DNA from: Paenibacillus chitinolyticus NBRC 15660
Lineage (GTDB): Bacteria; Bacillota; Bacilli; Paenibacillales; NBRC-103111
Length of the DNA: 64,000 bases
Assembly: GCF_000739915.1 (NCBI RefSeq)
Contig: NZ_BBJT01000004.1
Span: 372,001 to 436,000 of the forward strand
Reading direction: 5' to 3'
The first letter of the stretch is position 1; each line of letters begins with the position of its first letter. Shown here in pieces: positions 9,030-18,114 of the stretch. The position numbers were made by a program, and so were the translations under genes. Below the pieces are notes generated by a model, which was not told the DNA's origin, did no database searches, and saw nothing but the letters and a program-made list of their open reading frames with translations.

Positions 9030-9312
9030 CAACAAAAAAACTCCGTCCTTAAAAAGGACGAAGTTGCTCTTCGCGGTACCACCTTTGTTCGTTTGCCTAT
9101 GACAAACGCGCTCTAACGTACGGAAAGCGGTCCGCTTTCGATACGGGGTCCAAGGATAACGGCCGGACCGGATGCCGCCGGTTCCTACTGCCCGCAAAAG
9201 GGGTTCGGACCGGCACTCGGAAGCCCATTCGGCGTCTGCCTGACACTGATTCTCACCTGCCATCAGCTCTCTGAAGTCCTGCCTGACGCTTACTCTTCTT
9301 CTTCATCGTGAC
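9030..9312 (-). promoter_or_regulatory. T-box leader of trpS (Trp-specific)
   Basis: The minus strand shows the T-box core AAAGGTGGTACCGCG. A terminator follows (AACTTCGTCC ... GGACGGAGTT then TTTTTTTG, at 9033-9066). In Stem I the stretch CCGAATGGGCTTCCGAG aligns with the pheS leader and puts UGG (9225-9227), the Trp codon, in the specifier position. The 3' edge at 9312 is approximate. Confidence 0.95.
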
Positions 9313-9451
9313 GGATATGCTTTCGGCTTGCTTTTCAACAGTTTATCAGGCTGCGGTGAGGAAGGCAATTGTTCGCGCCGGAATTGTTTACCGGGTTTCG
9401 TTTGCGGGTTATAAGTCTTAACGAACCACATTCAGATTGGGGGAGAGTCTT

Positions 9452-9997
9452 TTGAAAATAAAACTCGGGCTGCTTGCCGCCGTTTCGTGTCTGGCCTTGA
9501 CCGCATGCGGAGACTATAAGGAGCAAGCATCCCCGCTCAAGCAGGGCGGCGGCGCCGCAGACCGTTCTTCCGCCGCCAAAGCACCGCGTTTTGCCGCGTC
9601 CCTCACTCAGGAATACTCCAAAGAAGACACCGTTCAAATCGGCGATGCGAAAATAAAAGTAAGCAAAGTGGAAAAATTTACGGAGCAGGGTCCGGAAACG
9701 CCCAACCTGCCGGACGGCGAATTTGTCGTGGTGACGCTGAATATCGAAAATTCGGGGGCCCAAGAGCTCGCGTACAACCCGTACAGCTTTGAAATGGCCA
9801 ACAGCCGCGGGATGACCAGCGACAAAGTGCTCGCTTCCTTCTCCGGCGAAACCGGGCTTAAATACGGCGAGCTGGCACCCGGGGCCAAAGTTTCGGGTAC
9901 GCTGGTGTTCGAGCAGCCAAAGGGCGATCCCAAGCTCCAGCTTCTTCACAAAGAAGACACGGGACCGGACAAGGCCGTTAAAATCAATCTGCAATAA
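9452..9997 (+). CDS. DUF4352-like lipoprotein
   Basis: Secreted lipoprotein of 181 residues. The TTG start lies 7 bases after GGGGGAG. A TTG five codons upstream overlaps that site and is rejected. The signal peptide KIKLGLLAAVSCLALTAC ends in a lipobox with Cys19. The mature part has a disordered Gly/Ala/Lys linker and then an immunoglobulin-like beta domain (DGEFVVVTLNIENSGAQELA) typical of DUF4352 proteins. These are common in Firmicutes, with no fixed function. Single-gene unit ended by a terminator. Confidence 0.8.
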   Translation: MKIKLGLLAAVSCLALTACGDYKEQASPLKQGGGAADRSSAAKAPRFAASLTQEYSKEDTVQIGDAKIKVSKVEKFTEQGPETPNLPDGEFVVVTLNIENSGAQELAYNPYSFEMANSRGMTSDKVLASFSGETGLKYGELAPGAKVSGTLVFEQPKGDPKLQLLHKEDTGPDKAVKINLQ

Positions 9998-10025
9998 ATT
10001 GGCGGGATAAGCCCGGACAATGAAA

Positions 10026-10067
10026 AATGCCCTGTTCCGCCGACGGAACAGGGCATTAATTTTTTTC
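10026..10067 (+). terminator. Bidirectional terminator
   Basis: AATGCCCTGTTCCG, loop CCGA, CGGAACAGGGCATT, then AATTTTTTT. It separates the lipoprotein gene from the convergent FAD oxidoreductase gene. Confidence 0.92.
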
Positions 10068-10202
10068 GGGACCGGTTTCGTTTCTGTAAGCCTGTCCCTA
10101 GCAAGCATCTTTGCGGAGGGGACGCTTCAAGACACCCAGGCACGGTTTCTAAACGAACCGGATCTTGCATCGTTTAGATCCCCCTATACAGTCTGCGGTT
10201 TT

Positions 10203-12161
10203 CTAAAACTTTGCTCCCGCCTGCTTTTCTACCGCGTCTTTGAGCATCATGTAGACGTCGCCGTCGCTTAACTTCTCTTTATTGGCGATGATGCCAAGGG
10301 TCGCTTTGCTGAGCAGTCCGCCGCTTTCCAGCGCGGCCTGTGCCTCCCCAGCTTCCACCTTCAGCCCCGCGGCCAGCGCGATCGTGTAGCTCGCCTGCTG
10401 CAGAGTCAGCGTTTTCTTCGCGGGCTCCTCCATCCCTTTCACGGCGGCGGAAGGATCTCCCGGGAAAGAAGCGAAGTACATCCGTCTTACGCTGTTCATC
10501 TGGTTTACCATCCGCTGCGCGTTCGACGGATTATCCAGCTCCTTAAAGCCTACGTTGGCATAAGAGCCGTAAGCGATGCCCATAGACACTGCCGCTTTCA
10601 GGCCGGGATAGGCCTTATGTTTCATAAACGCCGCTTCGTCCAGCTTGTAAGGCTTGAGGTCCATCCCCTGATCGTTCAGCCGCTTCTGCAGCTCTGCGAT
10701 CAGGGATTTGGATTCCGCCATGGCGCGGAAGGTCGTGCCCTTCTCCCCGGCCAGCTTGGCCGCCGCTCCGGCCGCTTCGCCCTCGGCCATGCCGACGGGG
10801 ATGACGCGGGCGCTGCCGTGCGCCAGCGTGTCGTAGCTGGCGCTCCGGCCGACGACGAGAAGGCCGTCTACGTTCTGCGGCACGATGCTGCGGAACGGAA
10901 CCGCGTACTTCGTCGGATGAACGACGACCGCGCCGTTATCGTTAGGCGACGTTCTTTGGATATCCGCGGGATAAGAGCCGAAGGCGATCCGGTCCCACTG
11001 GTCGCGATTTTCCAGCAAATCCACGACGCTGAGCCTGTACAACCCCTCCATGTGGCGGGTTTCGCGCACATACAGCTCGGGAGCGATGCTGTCCAGCTCG
11101 ACGTTCTTGAATTCATCGAACGTCTTCAAATACTTGACGACGTTCGGAATTTCCTTGGCAGCGATCTCCAGCCCTTCCTGCTGGGATTTCGCGTTCAGGC
11201 CGTCGATATTGAAAATATGCAGCGCATTGATCAGCACCGTTCCGTCAAGCTGTCTGCCGATATTGAGTCCGCGCATCTTCATCCGTTCTTTATTCAGTGG
11301 CACATATCCCGCCATCTCTTTGCCGTAGCCCCAGGCGGACATTTTGTCCAGGCCCGTATCCTTATCATTGTCGCCGTTCAGCCTTTTGGCCACCTTGCTC
11401 CACACTTCGTCCGTGACATTTTTGAGCCGGAATACGGCCGTAACGGCCATCCGGGCTTTTTTATCCCCGATATCTTCCCGGCCGATCGTAAAAGGCACTC
11501 CCGCAGCCGCGGCGAAATCCGCATCCTGCGTCGCGTCGATAACGGTTTTGGTGCCGATGGTCTGTTTCGTCCCGTCCTGTTTGGTTACGGTAATGCCGGT
11601 TACGGTTTGAGCCGCTCCTTCTTGTTTGAGAACCGGTTCCACACTGTATCCGTCCATCGAGACATCCATGTTTTTTTCATCGGTAACGAGTTTGTTGAAT
11701 GCGTTAGCCGCCGTCGTTACGTCAAAGGAATGACCTTCGATTTTCTCGTACCATTCTTTGAAAATGCCCTGATTGAAATACTCAGGCTCTTTGCCGGGCA
11801 GAGTCGACACGGTTTTGTCCCAGTTCATGTCGATGCTGTTCAGCCAGCCTTCCGTCATAAGGCCGCCCAGAACCGTACGTTTGCGGGGTTCGATCAAAAG
11901 GGTCTTCAGCCCGTTGCGGGAAGCGGACACGGCGGCGCTGACGCCTTCGGGATCCGTGCCGACTACAATAACGTCGTAGTTGTCTTTCAGCTTGTCGGCC
12001 GATACGACTTTGGTCAGCTCCTGCTTGGCCGGAAGCGGTCCCCCGACAGCGGCCTTCCATTTAGAAGAATAATAATACCAGCCCCCTCCGGCACCCGCCA
12101 GAAGGACTAGAACCAGAACGAGCAATAAACCTTTTTTACCTGTAAAAAAAGAACCGGACAT
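10203..12161 (-). CDS. Membrane-anchored FAD-dependent oxidoreductase
   Basis: 652 residues. The N-terminus (KKGLLLVLVLVLLAGAGGGW) is an uncleaved signal anchor, so the enzyme probably faces the outside. A Rossmann FAD domain follows (DNYDVIVVGTDPEGVSAAVS, residues ~58-80), with KTVIDATQDADFAAAAGVPF as the second FAD segment and VDGLLVVGRSASYDTLAHGS near the C-terminal part. The fold resembles the FAD_oxidored family (often annotated xanthan-lyase-associated). The dinucleotide motif is GTDPEG rather than the classical GxGxxG. The C-terminal ~100 residues look like an S-layer-homology or helical add-on but are not clear enough to name. Substrate unknown; no neighbour indicates a pathway. Confidence 0.75.
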   Translation of the reverse strand: MSGSFFTGKKGLLLVLVLVLLAGAGGGWYYYSSKWKAAVGGPLPAKQELTKVVSADKLKDNYDVIVVGTDPEGVSAAVSASRNGLKTLLIEPRKRTVLGGLMTEGWLNSIDMNWDKTVSTLPGKEPEYFNQGIFKEWYEKIEGHSFDVTTAANAFNKLVTDEKNMDVSMDGYSVEPVLKQEGAAQTVTGITVTKQDGTKQTIGTKTVIDATQDADFAAAAGVPFTIGREDIGDKKARMAVTAVFRLKNVTDEVWSKVAKRLNGDNDKDTGLDKMSAWGYGKEMAGYVPLNKERMKMRGLNIGRQLDGTVLINALHIFNIDGLNAKSQQEGLEIAAKEIPNVVKYLKTFDEFKNVELDSIAPELYVRETRHMEGLYRLSVVDLLENRDQWDRIAFGSYPADIQRTSPNDNGAVVVHPTKYAVPFRSIVPQNVDGLLVVGRSASYDTLAHGSARVIPVGMAEGEAAGAAAKLAGEKGTTFRAMAESKSLIAELQKRLNDQGMDLKPYKLDEAAFMKHKAYPGLKAAVSMGIAYGSYANVGFKELDNPSNAQRMVNQMNSVRRMYFASFPGDPSAAVKGMEEPAKKTLTLQQASYTIALAAGLKVEAGEAQAALESGGLLSKATLGIIANKEKLSDGDVYMMLKDAVEKQAGAKF

Positions 12162-12175
12162 GTTCGCACCTCGTA

Positions 12176-12200
12176 ATTTTCATTTTCATTTTCATTCATT
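12176..12200. repeat. Short hexamer repeat upstream of the FAD gene
   Basis: TTTTCA is repeated three times with a partial fourth unit in the spacer just upstream of the FAD gene start. It is the only tandem repeat near this promoter. Confidence 0.6.
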
Positions 12201-12231
12201 TCAATTTTTAATTCGTTCATGCTTCATTTCG

Positions 12232-13455
12232 TTATTTAGTCGGGTTCAAAGCGGCGGCTTTCTGTGCCCGCCTGCCCTTCCACCACATAAACGCACGCCA
12301 GCCCAAGACACAATCCAGAATGATGATCAGGGGCATCATCGTGACGTTGTAGCGGTAATCCGCCACGAAGCCGAGACGGATCAGGCTCATTGCAATGACC
12401 ACGAGAGCCAGCAGCGTGACGGGTTCCCTCCAGCGCCTCAGTGCGGCCAGAACGGCTATCGCGCCGGACAGCATGAGCGTGCGGTGAAGCAGGTTCGCGT
12501 TGAACGGGATCACCGGATAATACGGCTGATGGCCGCCGCCGCGGTAGACGCTCTGGTACACGTACTGCATTTTCCCGATCGTGTACCACTTGATAAACAG
12601 CCCCGGCTGGGTCGTGAAACCCGCTTTCAACCGGGCTATGGCCAGCTCTTTTTCCGTTTTGCCCACGGGGTCCACCAGGCTCTCGTCGTTAAACGTATTG
12701 TACGGATACGTTCCAGCCCGGAAGGGATTTTCCTGGGTCGCCGTCACGACCCACTGATGCAGCGTGACGGCATTGCGAATCCACCAGGGCGCAAGCAACA
12801 GCACAACGGCCGCGGCGGAGCAGGCAAACAGCCGGATCGTCCGCTTCCTGGCTTCTTTGTCCCGCAGCCACTGGAACGCGAAGGCCAAGGCAATCAGCGG
12901 CAGAAACTCCGGACGCACAATCACGGTCAGACCGAGCCAAATTCCAGCGGCGGCAGCCCGTCCGTAAGAGGGCGTTTCGAAAACCCGGATCTGAGCAAGC
13001 AGATATCCCAATAAGAGGAAAATGGCCAGCACCTCGGTCAGAATGGCTCCGTTGGCCCAGACGAACGGCGGATATACGGCCGCGATCAGAAGCGCAATGA
13101 GGGTCGGCAGCTCGCCGGAAAACCTCCTCGCAATCCGGTAAATGAACCCTAAGGCGGCCAGACTCAGCAGCGCTTGTATATACCGGACCCAGGGAAGCGG
13201 GTCGTGCTCCTTATAATCCGCGATCTCATATACCGCCGCCAAAAAAAGCGGATAACCGGGCGTCACGAACGCATTCGGGGTCTCGCCGTTGTAGGCGTAT
13301 ACTCCCGTCTCCAGCAGTTGCCTGACCATCTTATCGTAATTCAGCGAGTCATGGGGCATCTCGTGATCGACCGAACGTAGAAAATCGATCCTCACATATG
13401 CCGCCAGCAGCAAAATTATCGCCAATGCGGCCCATACCCGTTTTTTACGGTTCAT
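12232..13455 (-). CDS. GT39/PMT-like membrane glycosyltransferase
   Basis: 407 residues from the ATG of MNRKKRVW, which has AAAGGAG nearby. A longer in-frame start lacks a ribosome-binding site. An N-terminal helix is followed by an extracytoplasmic loop with acidic residues (SVDHEMPHDSLNYDKMVRQL) and LLETGVYAYNGETPN. Many further membrane helices and a C-terminal KGRRAQKAAA tail complete the GT-C polytopic layout. Such enzymes move sugars from polyprenyl-phosphate donors to lipids or proteins at the outer membrane face. Acceptor and sugar are unknown. No other glycan gene is adjacent. Confidence 0.78.
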   Translation of the reverse strand: MNRKKRVWAALAIILLLAAYVRIDFLRSVDHEMPHDSLNYDKMVRQLLETGVYAYNGETPNAFVTPGYPLFLAAVYEIADYKEHDPLPWVRYIQALLSLAALGFIYRIARRFSGELPTLIALLIAAVYPPFVWANGAILTEVLAIFLLLGYLLAQIRVFETPSYGRAAAAGIWLGLTVIVRPEFLPLIALAFAFQWLRDKEARKRTIRLFACSAAAVVLLLAPWWIRNAVTLHQWVVTATQENPFRAGTYPYNTFNDESLVDPVGKTEKELAIARLKAGFTTQPGLFIKWYTIGKMQYVYQSVYRGGGHQPYYPVIPFNANLLHRTLMLSGAIAVLAALRRWREPVTLLALVVIAMSLIRLGFVADYRYNVTMMPLIIILDCVLGWRAFMWWKGRRAQKAAALNPTK

Positions 13456-13613
13456 AATTCTGCTCCTTTCGGCGTTCCCGTGATTCCTAGTATACAAGAG
13501 AGAGTTTAAGGCGCGGTTTAGGACCGCTTACCGCCCGCTTAAAGCATTCTTAAGAAAACTTAAGGATTTCCCTGCCGATAGAAAAAAAGAAGGCCGCTGA
13601 CGATCGGCCTTCC

Positions 13614-14735
13614 TTAGCTGTCTGTTCCGGGTTGTCGCGAAGGCTGCAAAGGCAGCCGCGTTTCGAAAACCGTCTGTTTCCGGTGGCTGCGCGCCCCTAT
13701 TTTCCCGCCGTGCATCTCGATGATGCTCTTGGCGATAGCCAGTCCCAGGCCGGTTCCGCCCGTACGGGACGATCTTGACTTCTCCGCCCGGTAAAACCGT
13801 TCGAAGATATACGGCAGATCCGATTCCGGAATGGGCTCTCCGTAATTGACAATCTCCACGACAGCTTCTTGCCCGCTGCGGCTGATTTTGATATCGACAA
13901 ACTTGCCTTCGCTGCCGTAACGGATCGCGTTGGAGATCAGATTCTCGTAGGCCCGGACCAACTGCCTGCCGTCCGCCCGGATATAAAGCGTGTCGTCCTC
14001 CGCAGTCACCCGGCACGTCATGCCCGCTTTCGTTAAAATCGGGACGAATTCCTCCGCCAACTGCTTAAGAAAGCCGTAGATGTTCACTTTCTTCATTTCA
14101 AGCTCGATGCCTTCGCCAGGCAGAGACGTGTATTCGAACAAGTAGTCGATAAGCTTGTTCAAATTTTTCGTTTTCTCAAAAGCGATGCGCGTATAATACC
14201 GGAGTTCGACCTCATCCTTGTACCGGTCCGTCTCAATCAGTTCCAGATAGCCCAAAATCGACGTCAGAGGGGTACGGAGATCGTGCGAAACGCCCGTGAT
14301 CAGCTCGTTTTTCGTCCGTTCCGCTTTTCTTTCCTCTTCGATGGACTTTTTCAGCTTCCGGGTCATCACGTTGATCGTTTCCGCAACCTCGCCCAGCTCG
14401 TCGGTAGAACGGGCCACGATTTCATAGTCCAGATTGCCTTTCGCGATTTCCTGCACGCCTTGCGTAATCTCTTCCAAATACCCGATAATCTTGCGGCTGA
14501 AAATAAAAAAATAAACAAGAAACAGCCCGCCCCCGACCACGACCATCACGGGCGTAGAGCCGATGTTGTTCACGACCCAGCGGAGGGGTCCCGAGTAATA
14601 GCTGAGGCCGACGATCGATTTCACTATCCGGTAGGCGAGAAGCACGGTTCCCGCAGCGAACACAATGCTGAGAATAAAAATAAAAATAAACTGCCAGCGC
14701 ACGGTGTGGATAAATTTGTTTTTCAAGTTGTTCAC
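13614..14735 (-). CDS. Sensor histidine kinase (VanS-like)
   Basis: 373 residues. Two membrane helices (about 14-36 and 62-80) enclose a very short extracytoplasmic loop, so the signal is probably sensed in the membrane. HAMP is at ~81-132, then a HisKA dimerisation domain with His151 (ITGVSHDLRTPLTS) and an HATPase domain with the N box (ENLISNAIRYG) and GGTGLGLAIAKSIIEMHGG. It lies 26 bases after its response regulator. The layout resembles VanS/VncS-type envelope sensors, but no van genes adjoin. Confidence 0.93.
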   Translation of the reverse strand: MNNLKNKFIHTVRWQFIFIFILSIVFAAGTVLLAYRIVKSIVGLSYYSGPLRWVVNNIGSTPVMVVVGGGLFLVYFFIFSRKIIGYLEEITQGVQEIAKGNLDYEIVARSTDELGEVAETINVMTRKLKKSIEEERKAERTKNELITGVSHDLRTPLTSILGYLELIETDRYKDEVELRYYTRIAFEKTKNLNKLIDYLFEYTSLPGEGIELEMKKVNIYGFLKQLAEEFVPILTKAGMTCRVTAEDDTLYIRADGRQLVRAYENLISNAIRYGSEGKFVDIKISRSGQEAVVEIVNYGEPIPESDLPYIFERFYRAEKSRSSRTGGTGLGLAIAKSIIEMHGGKIGARSHRKQTVFETRLPLQPSRQPGTDS

Positions 14736-14761
14736 TCCAGTCTTGCCCCTCCGAGCCGAAC

Positions 14762-15454
14762 TTATTCGATGGTGTAGCCGATTCCCCAGACCGTCTTGAT
14801 CATTTGCGGACGGCTCGGATCCTTTTCGATTTTTTCGCGGATTTTGCGGATATGAACCATGACGGTATTGTTCGATTCAAAAAAAGGCTCGTCCCATACG
14901 GCTTCGTAAATCTGCTCCATGCTCAGCACCTGCCCTCTGTTGCGTGCCAGAACCTGAAGAATCGCAAACTCTCTGGGGGTCAGTCTGACCTCGCTGCCCT
15001 CCACATATACTTTATGGGTTCCCAAATTAATGAGCAGGTCCTCGATGAGAATTTCATTCTCGTTTTTGGCGGAATGGCTGTTGAGCTGCCTGTACCTGCG
15101 GAGCTGCGATTTGACCCGTGCCAGCATCTCCAGCGGGCTGAACGGCTTGATCACATAATCGTCCGCCCCTATGCTCAGCCCCGTGATTTTGTCGATCTCC
15201 TGGCTTTTGGCCGACAGCATGATGATCGGCATATGCTTTTCTTCCCGTATTTTCATGCACGCCTCGATACCGTCCATCCGGGGCATCATGACGTCCAGAA
15301 TGATCAGATCGACTTCGTTTTCATTCAAAAGCTCGAGAGCCTCGGCGCCGTCGGATGCTTTCAACAGCCGGTAGCCTTCGTTTTTCAAGTAAATCTCCAG
15401 AAGATTGGTGATCTCGGTCTCGTCGTCGACGAGTAGAATCGTTCCCCCGTACAT
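14762..15454 (-). CDS. OmpR-family response regulator
   Basis: 230 residues from the ATG of MYGGTILLVDDE, after GGAGG. The receiver domain has acidic residues DDE at 10-12 and the phospho-acceptor Asp54 (LIILDVMMPRMDG), with KPFSPLEMLARV holding the conserved Lys. The C-terminal winged helix (RLTPREFAILQVLARNRG, NTVMVHIRKIREKIE) is OmpR/PhoB type. It is upstream of, and presumably phosphorylated by, the adjacent histidine kinase. Confidence 0.95.
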   Translation of the reverse strand: MYGGTILLVDDETEITNLLEIYLKNEGYRLLKASDGAEALELLNENEVDLIILDVMMPRMDGIEACMKIREEKHMPIIMLSAKSQEIDKITGLSIGADDYVIKPFSPLEMLARVKSQLRRYRQLNSHSAKNENEILIEDLLINLGTHKVYVEGSEVRLTPREFAILQVLARNRGQVLSMEQIYEAVWDEPFFESNNTVMVHIRKIREKIEKDPSRPQMIKTVWGIGYTIE

Positions 15455-15585
15455 AACTGTACCTCCAACACGGCTAACGGTTTGCTTGGACAACCGCCCG
15501 TTTTCTGTCTTTGTCCTTAATGATACCATATCCTATTTTGTGGGATTTCTTAAACTATTTTAAGATAAGCGCCCGTAACATAGTA

Positions 15586-15616
15586 AAAACCCCGCCCGGA
15601 GGACGGAGTTTTTCGC
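15586..15616 (-). terminator. Terminator after the siderophore-binding protein
   Basis: The minus strand reads AAAAACTCCGTCC, loop TCCG, GGCGGGGTTTTTA. It lies 30 bases past the stop of the binding protein and also faces the response-regulator promoter. Confidence 0.75.
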
Positions 15617-15646
15617 TTGGCGCCGCCAAAGCTTCGCCAGTTATGT

Positions 15647-16627
15647 TTACTTGATGTCGTAGAACTTGTACAGGTCGTCCAGAAGCAGGTTAGCCGCTCT
15701 AACGCCGCCTGCGGTGTTCCAGGTTACATCGTTCACTTTCTGAGTCTTGCCGTTCTTCACCACGTTCAGGTTCTGCCAGAGCGGGTCCTTGGTAATCGCT
15801 TCTTCCTGTTTCGTACCGTTGCCGTCGCCCGTTTCATACGTGAAGTAGAACAGACGGTCGGAATCCACTTCCGGCACGCGCTCTTTCGTAATTTCCTCCA
15901 CGAACGTATCCTTGGCTTTTACAGGCGTACGGGCAATGCCGATCTGTTTGAAAATAATGCCGGTAAACGTATCGTCGAGGTAGATGCGGGTTTTGCCGGC
16001 CATAAACCGCACGACGGACACTTTCTCTTTGAGCTTGTCGCCCGCTTTGGATTTGAAGTCTTCGATGCGCTTATCGAAATCGGCGATGACTTTCTCGCCG
16101 TCCGCTTTTTTGTTGACCGCTTCGGCGTAAAGGCTGAAGTTGTTCTTCCACTCGCCGCGCAGCGTTTCGGAGAATACGGTCGGCGCAATCGCGCTGAGCT
16201 GAGCGTAAACCTTCTCCTGACGCATTTTGTTGCCGATGATCAGATCCGGTTTCAGACTGATGATCGCTTCCATGTTCGGCTGATGCTCGTCGCCCACGAC
16301 GGTTACGCCTTCCATATCGGCTTTGATATGGTCGTACCATGGGTTTCCGGTGAACGATTTAACCGCACCGACCGGCTTGATGCCCAGAGCCAGCAAGGCT
16401 TCCGTTCCTTCGTTCGTCAGAATGACGACGCGTTTCGGCGCAGCCGGCACATCGGTCTCGCCCATAGCATGTTTAACCTTGATCGTTTGTTTCGCTGTAT
16501 CTCCGGGCGCGGGCGACGCCGCTCCCCCATCAGAAGCCTGGTTGCCTTTGCCGCAGCCTGCCAGAGCAAGCGCCATCGCAAGGACGATCAGACATAATAC
16601 GTAAGATTTGCGTGCTGCTGATTTCAT
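15647..16627 (-). CDS. Iron-siderophore ABC transporter binding lipoprotein
   Basis: 326 residues from the ATG of MKSAARKS (GGGGAG upstream). The lipobox ALALAGC places Cys25 at the mature N-terminus, so the protein is tethered to the outer membrane face. The fold is FhuD/BtuF-like (VVILTNEGTEALLALGIKPV, ISLKPDLIIGNKM). It should capture a ferric siderophore or haem-like ligand. No permease or ATPase gene is beside it, so it would share a transporter encoded elsewhere. A perfect Fur box sits upstream. Confidence 0.92.
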   Translation of the reverse strand: MKSAARKSYVLCLIVLAMALALAGCGKGNQASDGGAASPAPGDTAKQTIKVKHAMGETDVPAAPKRVVILTNEGTEALLALGIKPVGAVKSFTGNPWYDHIKADMEGVTVVGDEHQPNMEAIISLKPDLIIGNKMRQEKVYAQLSAIAPTVFSETLRGEWKNNFSLYAEAVNKKADGEKVIADFDKRIEDFKSKAGDKLKEKVSVVRFMAGKTRIYLDDTFTGIIFKQIGIARTPVKAKDTFVEEITKERVPEVDSDRLFYFTYETGDGNGTKQEEAITKDPLWQNLNVVKNGKTQKVNDVTWNTAGGVRAANLLLDDLYKFYDIK

Positions 16628-16658
16628 TCGTTCTATTCTCCCCTGTCCGTTCTCTTGG

Positions 16659-16673
16659 TGATAATGATTATCA
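16659..16673. promoter_or_regulatory. Fur box (perfect 7-1-7)
   Basis: TGATAATGATTATCA is an exact match to the Bacillus Fur consensus TGATAATNATTATCA. It lies 32 bases upstream of the binding-protein start and predicts iron repression. Confidence 0.95.
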
Positions 16674-17000
16674 TTCACAAGGAATGATACCTTTTTATAG
16701 AGAGGTTGTCAACCTGACATCACTCGCTTTTCCGCCATAACGATCCCCTTGACCGTGTAAAACTTCCTCTGCCTGCCGGGTTCTCTCGCTAATAGGAAAG
16801 GTTCCTTGTATAATTCCACTAGAAAGACCGTACGGCAAAATGAACACGACGGCAATAGCGCGCAAAAATAAACGAACGGTGCGGCAATGCCGCGCGGCAT
16901 ATCGCACCGTCTTCCCTATGACCCTTGCCAAGGTACGAGTCCCGCAAGAACCGGGCCCGTCGGCGCGATTCCATTCCTTCGAAAGGAGAGTCGATATCTC
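16674..17000. other. Divergent spacer with a large hairpin
   Basis: There is no convincing gene in these 327 bases between the iron-binding protein and amj. At 16876-16910, ACGGTGCG pairs with CGCACCGT around an inner perfect palindrome ATGCCGCGCGGCAT. On the minus strand this is followed by a T-rich stretch. The role is unknown. Confidence 0.5.
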
Positions 17001-17795
17001 TTGACCATGCTTCTCCTCGCCTGTCTGTTCACCCTGATTATTCACGCGGCCGAAACGTCCGCCTACGCCTTCCGTCTGGCCGGAATCCGGACCGCCAAAC
17101 TGGCAGTCGCCCTTTCGCTGGCGGGAATGATCGTCCTGATTTCCCGGACTTCGAACATGGTGCAGGGCCTGATGATCTCCGGCATTGCCGATAAGGCCGG
17201 ACAATCAGACCCCCATCTGGCGCTGGCCCCGTTCCGCTTCGTCCTGATGTCGGCATCGGTCGGAACGGCAATAGCGATCGTGCTGTTTCCGACGCTCGTC
17301 TCCTTGTCGGCGAGGTTGATCGCCCATTTCGAAGTCACGGGGTCCATTCCGTCCCTGCTTAAGGCTACGGCCAACGTACACGGCATCAAACAGGCCGGCA
17401 AGCACCTGCGCCCGCCCCGTCTGCAAATGCTCTCCCGCCTAAGGATCGGCGGGGTGCCCAAACGCCTCGTGCTGCTCAATGTCATCGTCACGGCCATCTA
17501 CACGGTCGGCGTCCTGGCGGCCCTGTACGCGTCGGCCTACAGCCCAGACAACAAGTCGCAGGCCACCATGTCCTCCGCCCTCATCAACGGCATCGCCACC
17601 ATTATTATGACGCTGCTGATCGACCCGAAAGTCGGGCTGCTGACGGACCGGGCCATGCACGGCAAAGCCAGTCAGGAGGCCGTAAACAAAATGTTCGGCC
17701 TCCTCATGCTGTCCCGTCTCGCCGGAACGATTCTGGCCCAGGCGCTGCTCGTCCCCGCCACCTCGTTCATTCTGTGGGCGCTCACGCTGTTTTGA
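17001..17795 (+). CDS. amj: Lipid II flippase of the Amj family
   Basis: Polytopic membrane protein, 264 residues. A TTG start 11 bases after AAAGGAG is preferred, with an ATG two codons later as the alternative. The N-terminal signature HAAETSAYAFRLAGIRT then VALSLAGMIVLISRTSNM closely resembles Bacillus YdaH/Amj, the alternate flippase that moves undecaprenyl-linked peptidoglycan precursor across the membrane when MurJ is lacking or blocked. About six to seven hydrophobic segments. Monocistronic. Confidence 0.88.
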   Translation: MTMLLLACLFTLIIHAAETSAYAFRLAGIRTAKLAVALSLAGMIVLISRTSNMVQGLMISGIADKAGQSDPHLALAPFRFVLMSASVGTAIAIVLFPTLVSLSARLIAHFEVTGSIPSLLKATANVHGIKQAGKHLRPPRLQMLSRLRIGGVPKRLVLLNVIVTAIYTVGVLAALYASAYSPDNKSQATMSSALINGIATIIMTLLIDPKVGLLTDRAMHGKASQEAVNKMFGLLMLSRLAGTILAQALLVPATSFILWALTLF

Positions 17796-18114
17796 GCGGG
17801 GCGCGCGGGCGCGGAACTGAAGCCGACTGCCGGAAACGGACGGCCAGGCAAGCTGTCAGCCGTGTCCGGAAGCACGGCCGTGTGCGGGAGAACGAACCCG
17901 CCCGCCGGCAGCGCAACCGGGCCGACCGGATCGACCGGACCAACCAGATCGACCGACCGTCACCCGGACCGCAGCGGCTTCCGATGAGAGCTTCGGGACT
18001 TGCCCGTATCGCCTCTCTTCCGTCTGCAAGCCCCCGATTTGCTACCGGGGGCTCTTTCCCGTATGATGAGGAAAAAATCGCCTTTCTGGGCTATGACGGG
18101 ACGGTGCTACTCCT
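17796..18114 (+). other. Spacer with terminator-like hairpin
   Basis: 319 bases without a credible gene. A run of GACCGGATC/GACCGACC-type imperfect repeats lies at about 17920-17975. At 18029-18056, AGCCCCCG and CGGGGGCT form a hairpin followed by CTTT, a plausible weak terminator for amj. Confidence 0.5.

Noticed and set aside
16695-17204. Minus-strand frame opposite amj
   Set aside because: It runs across the Fur box region and the hairpin without a start signal, and Amj on the plus strand has clear family motifs.
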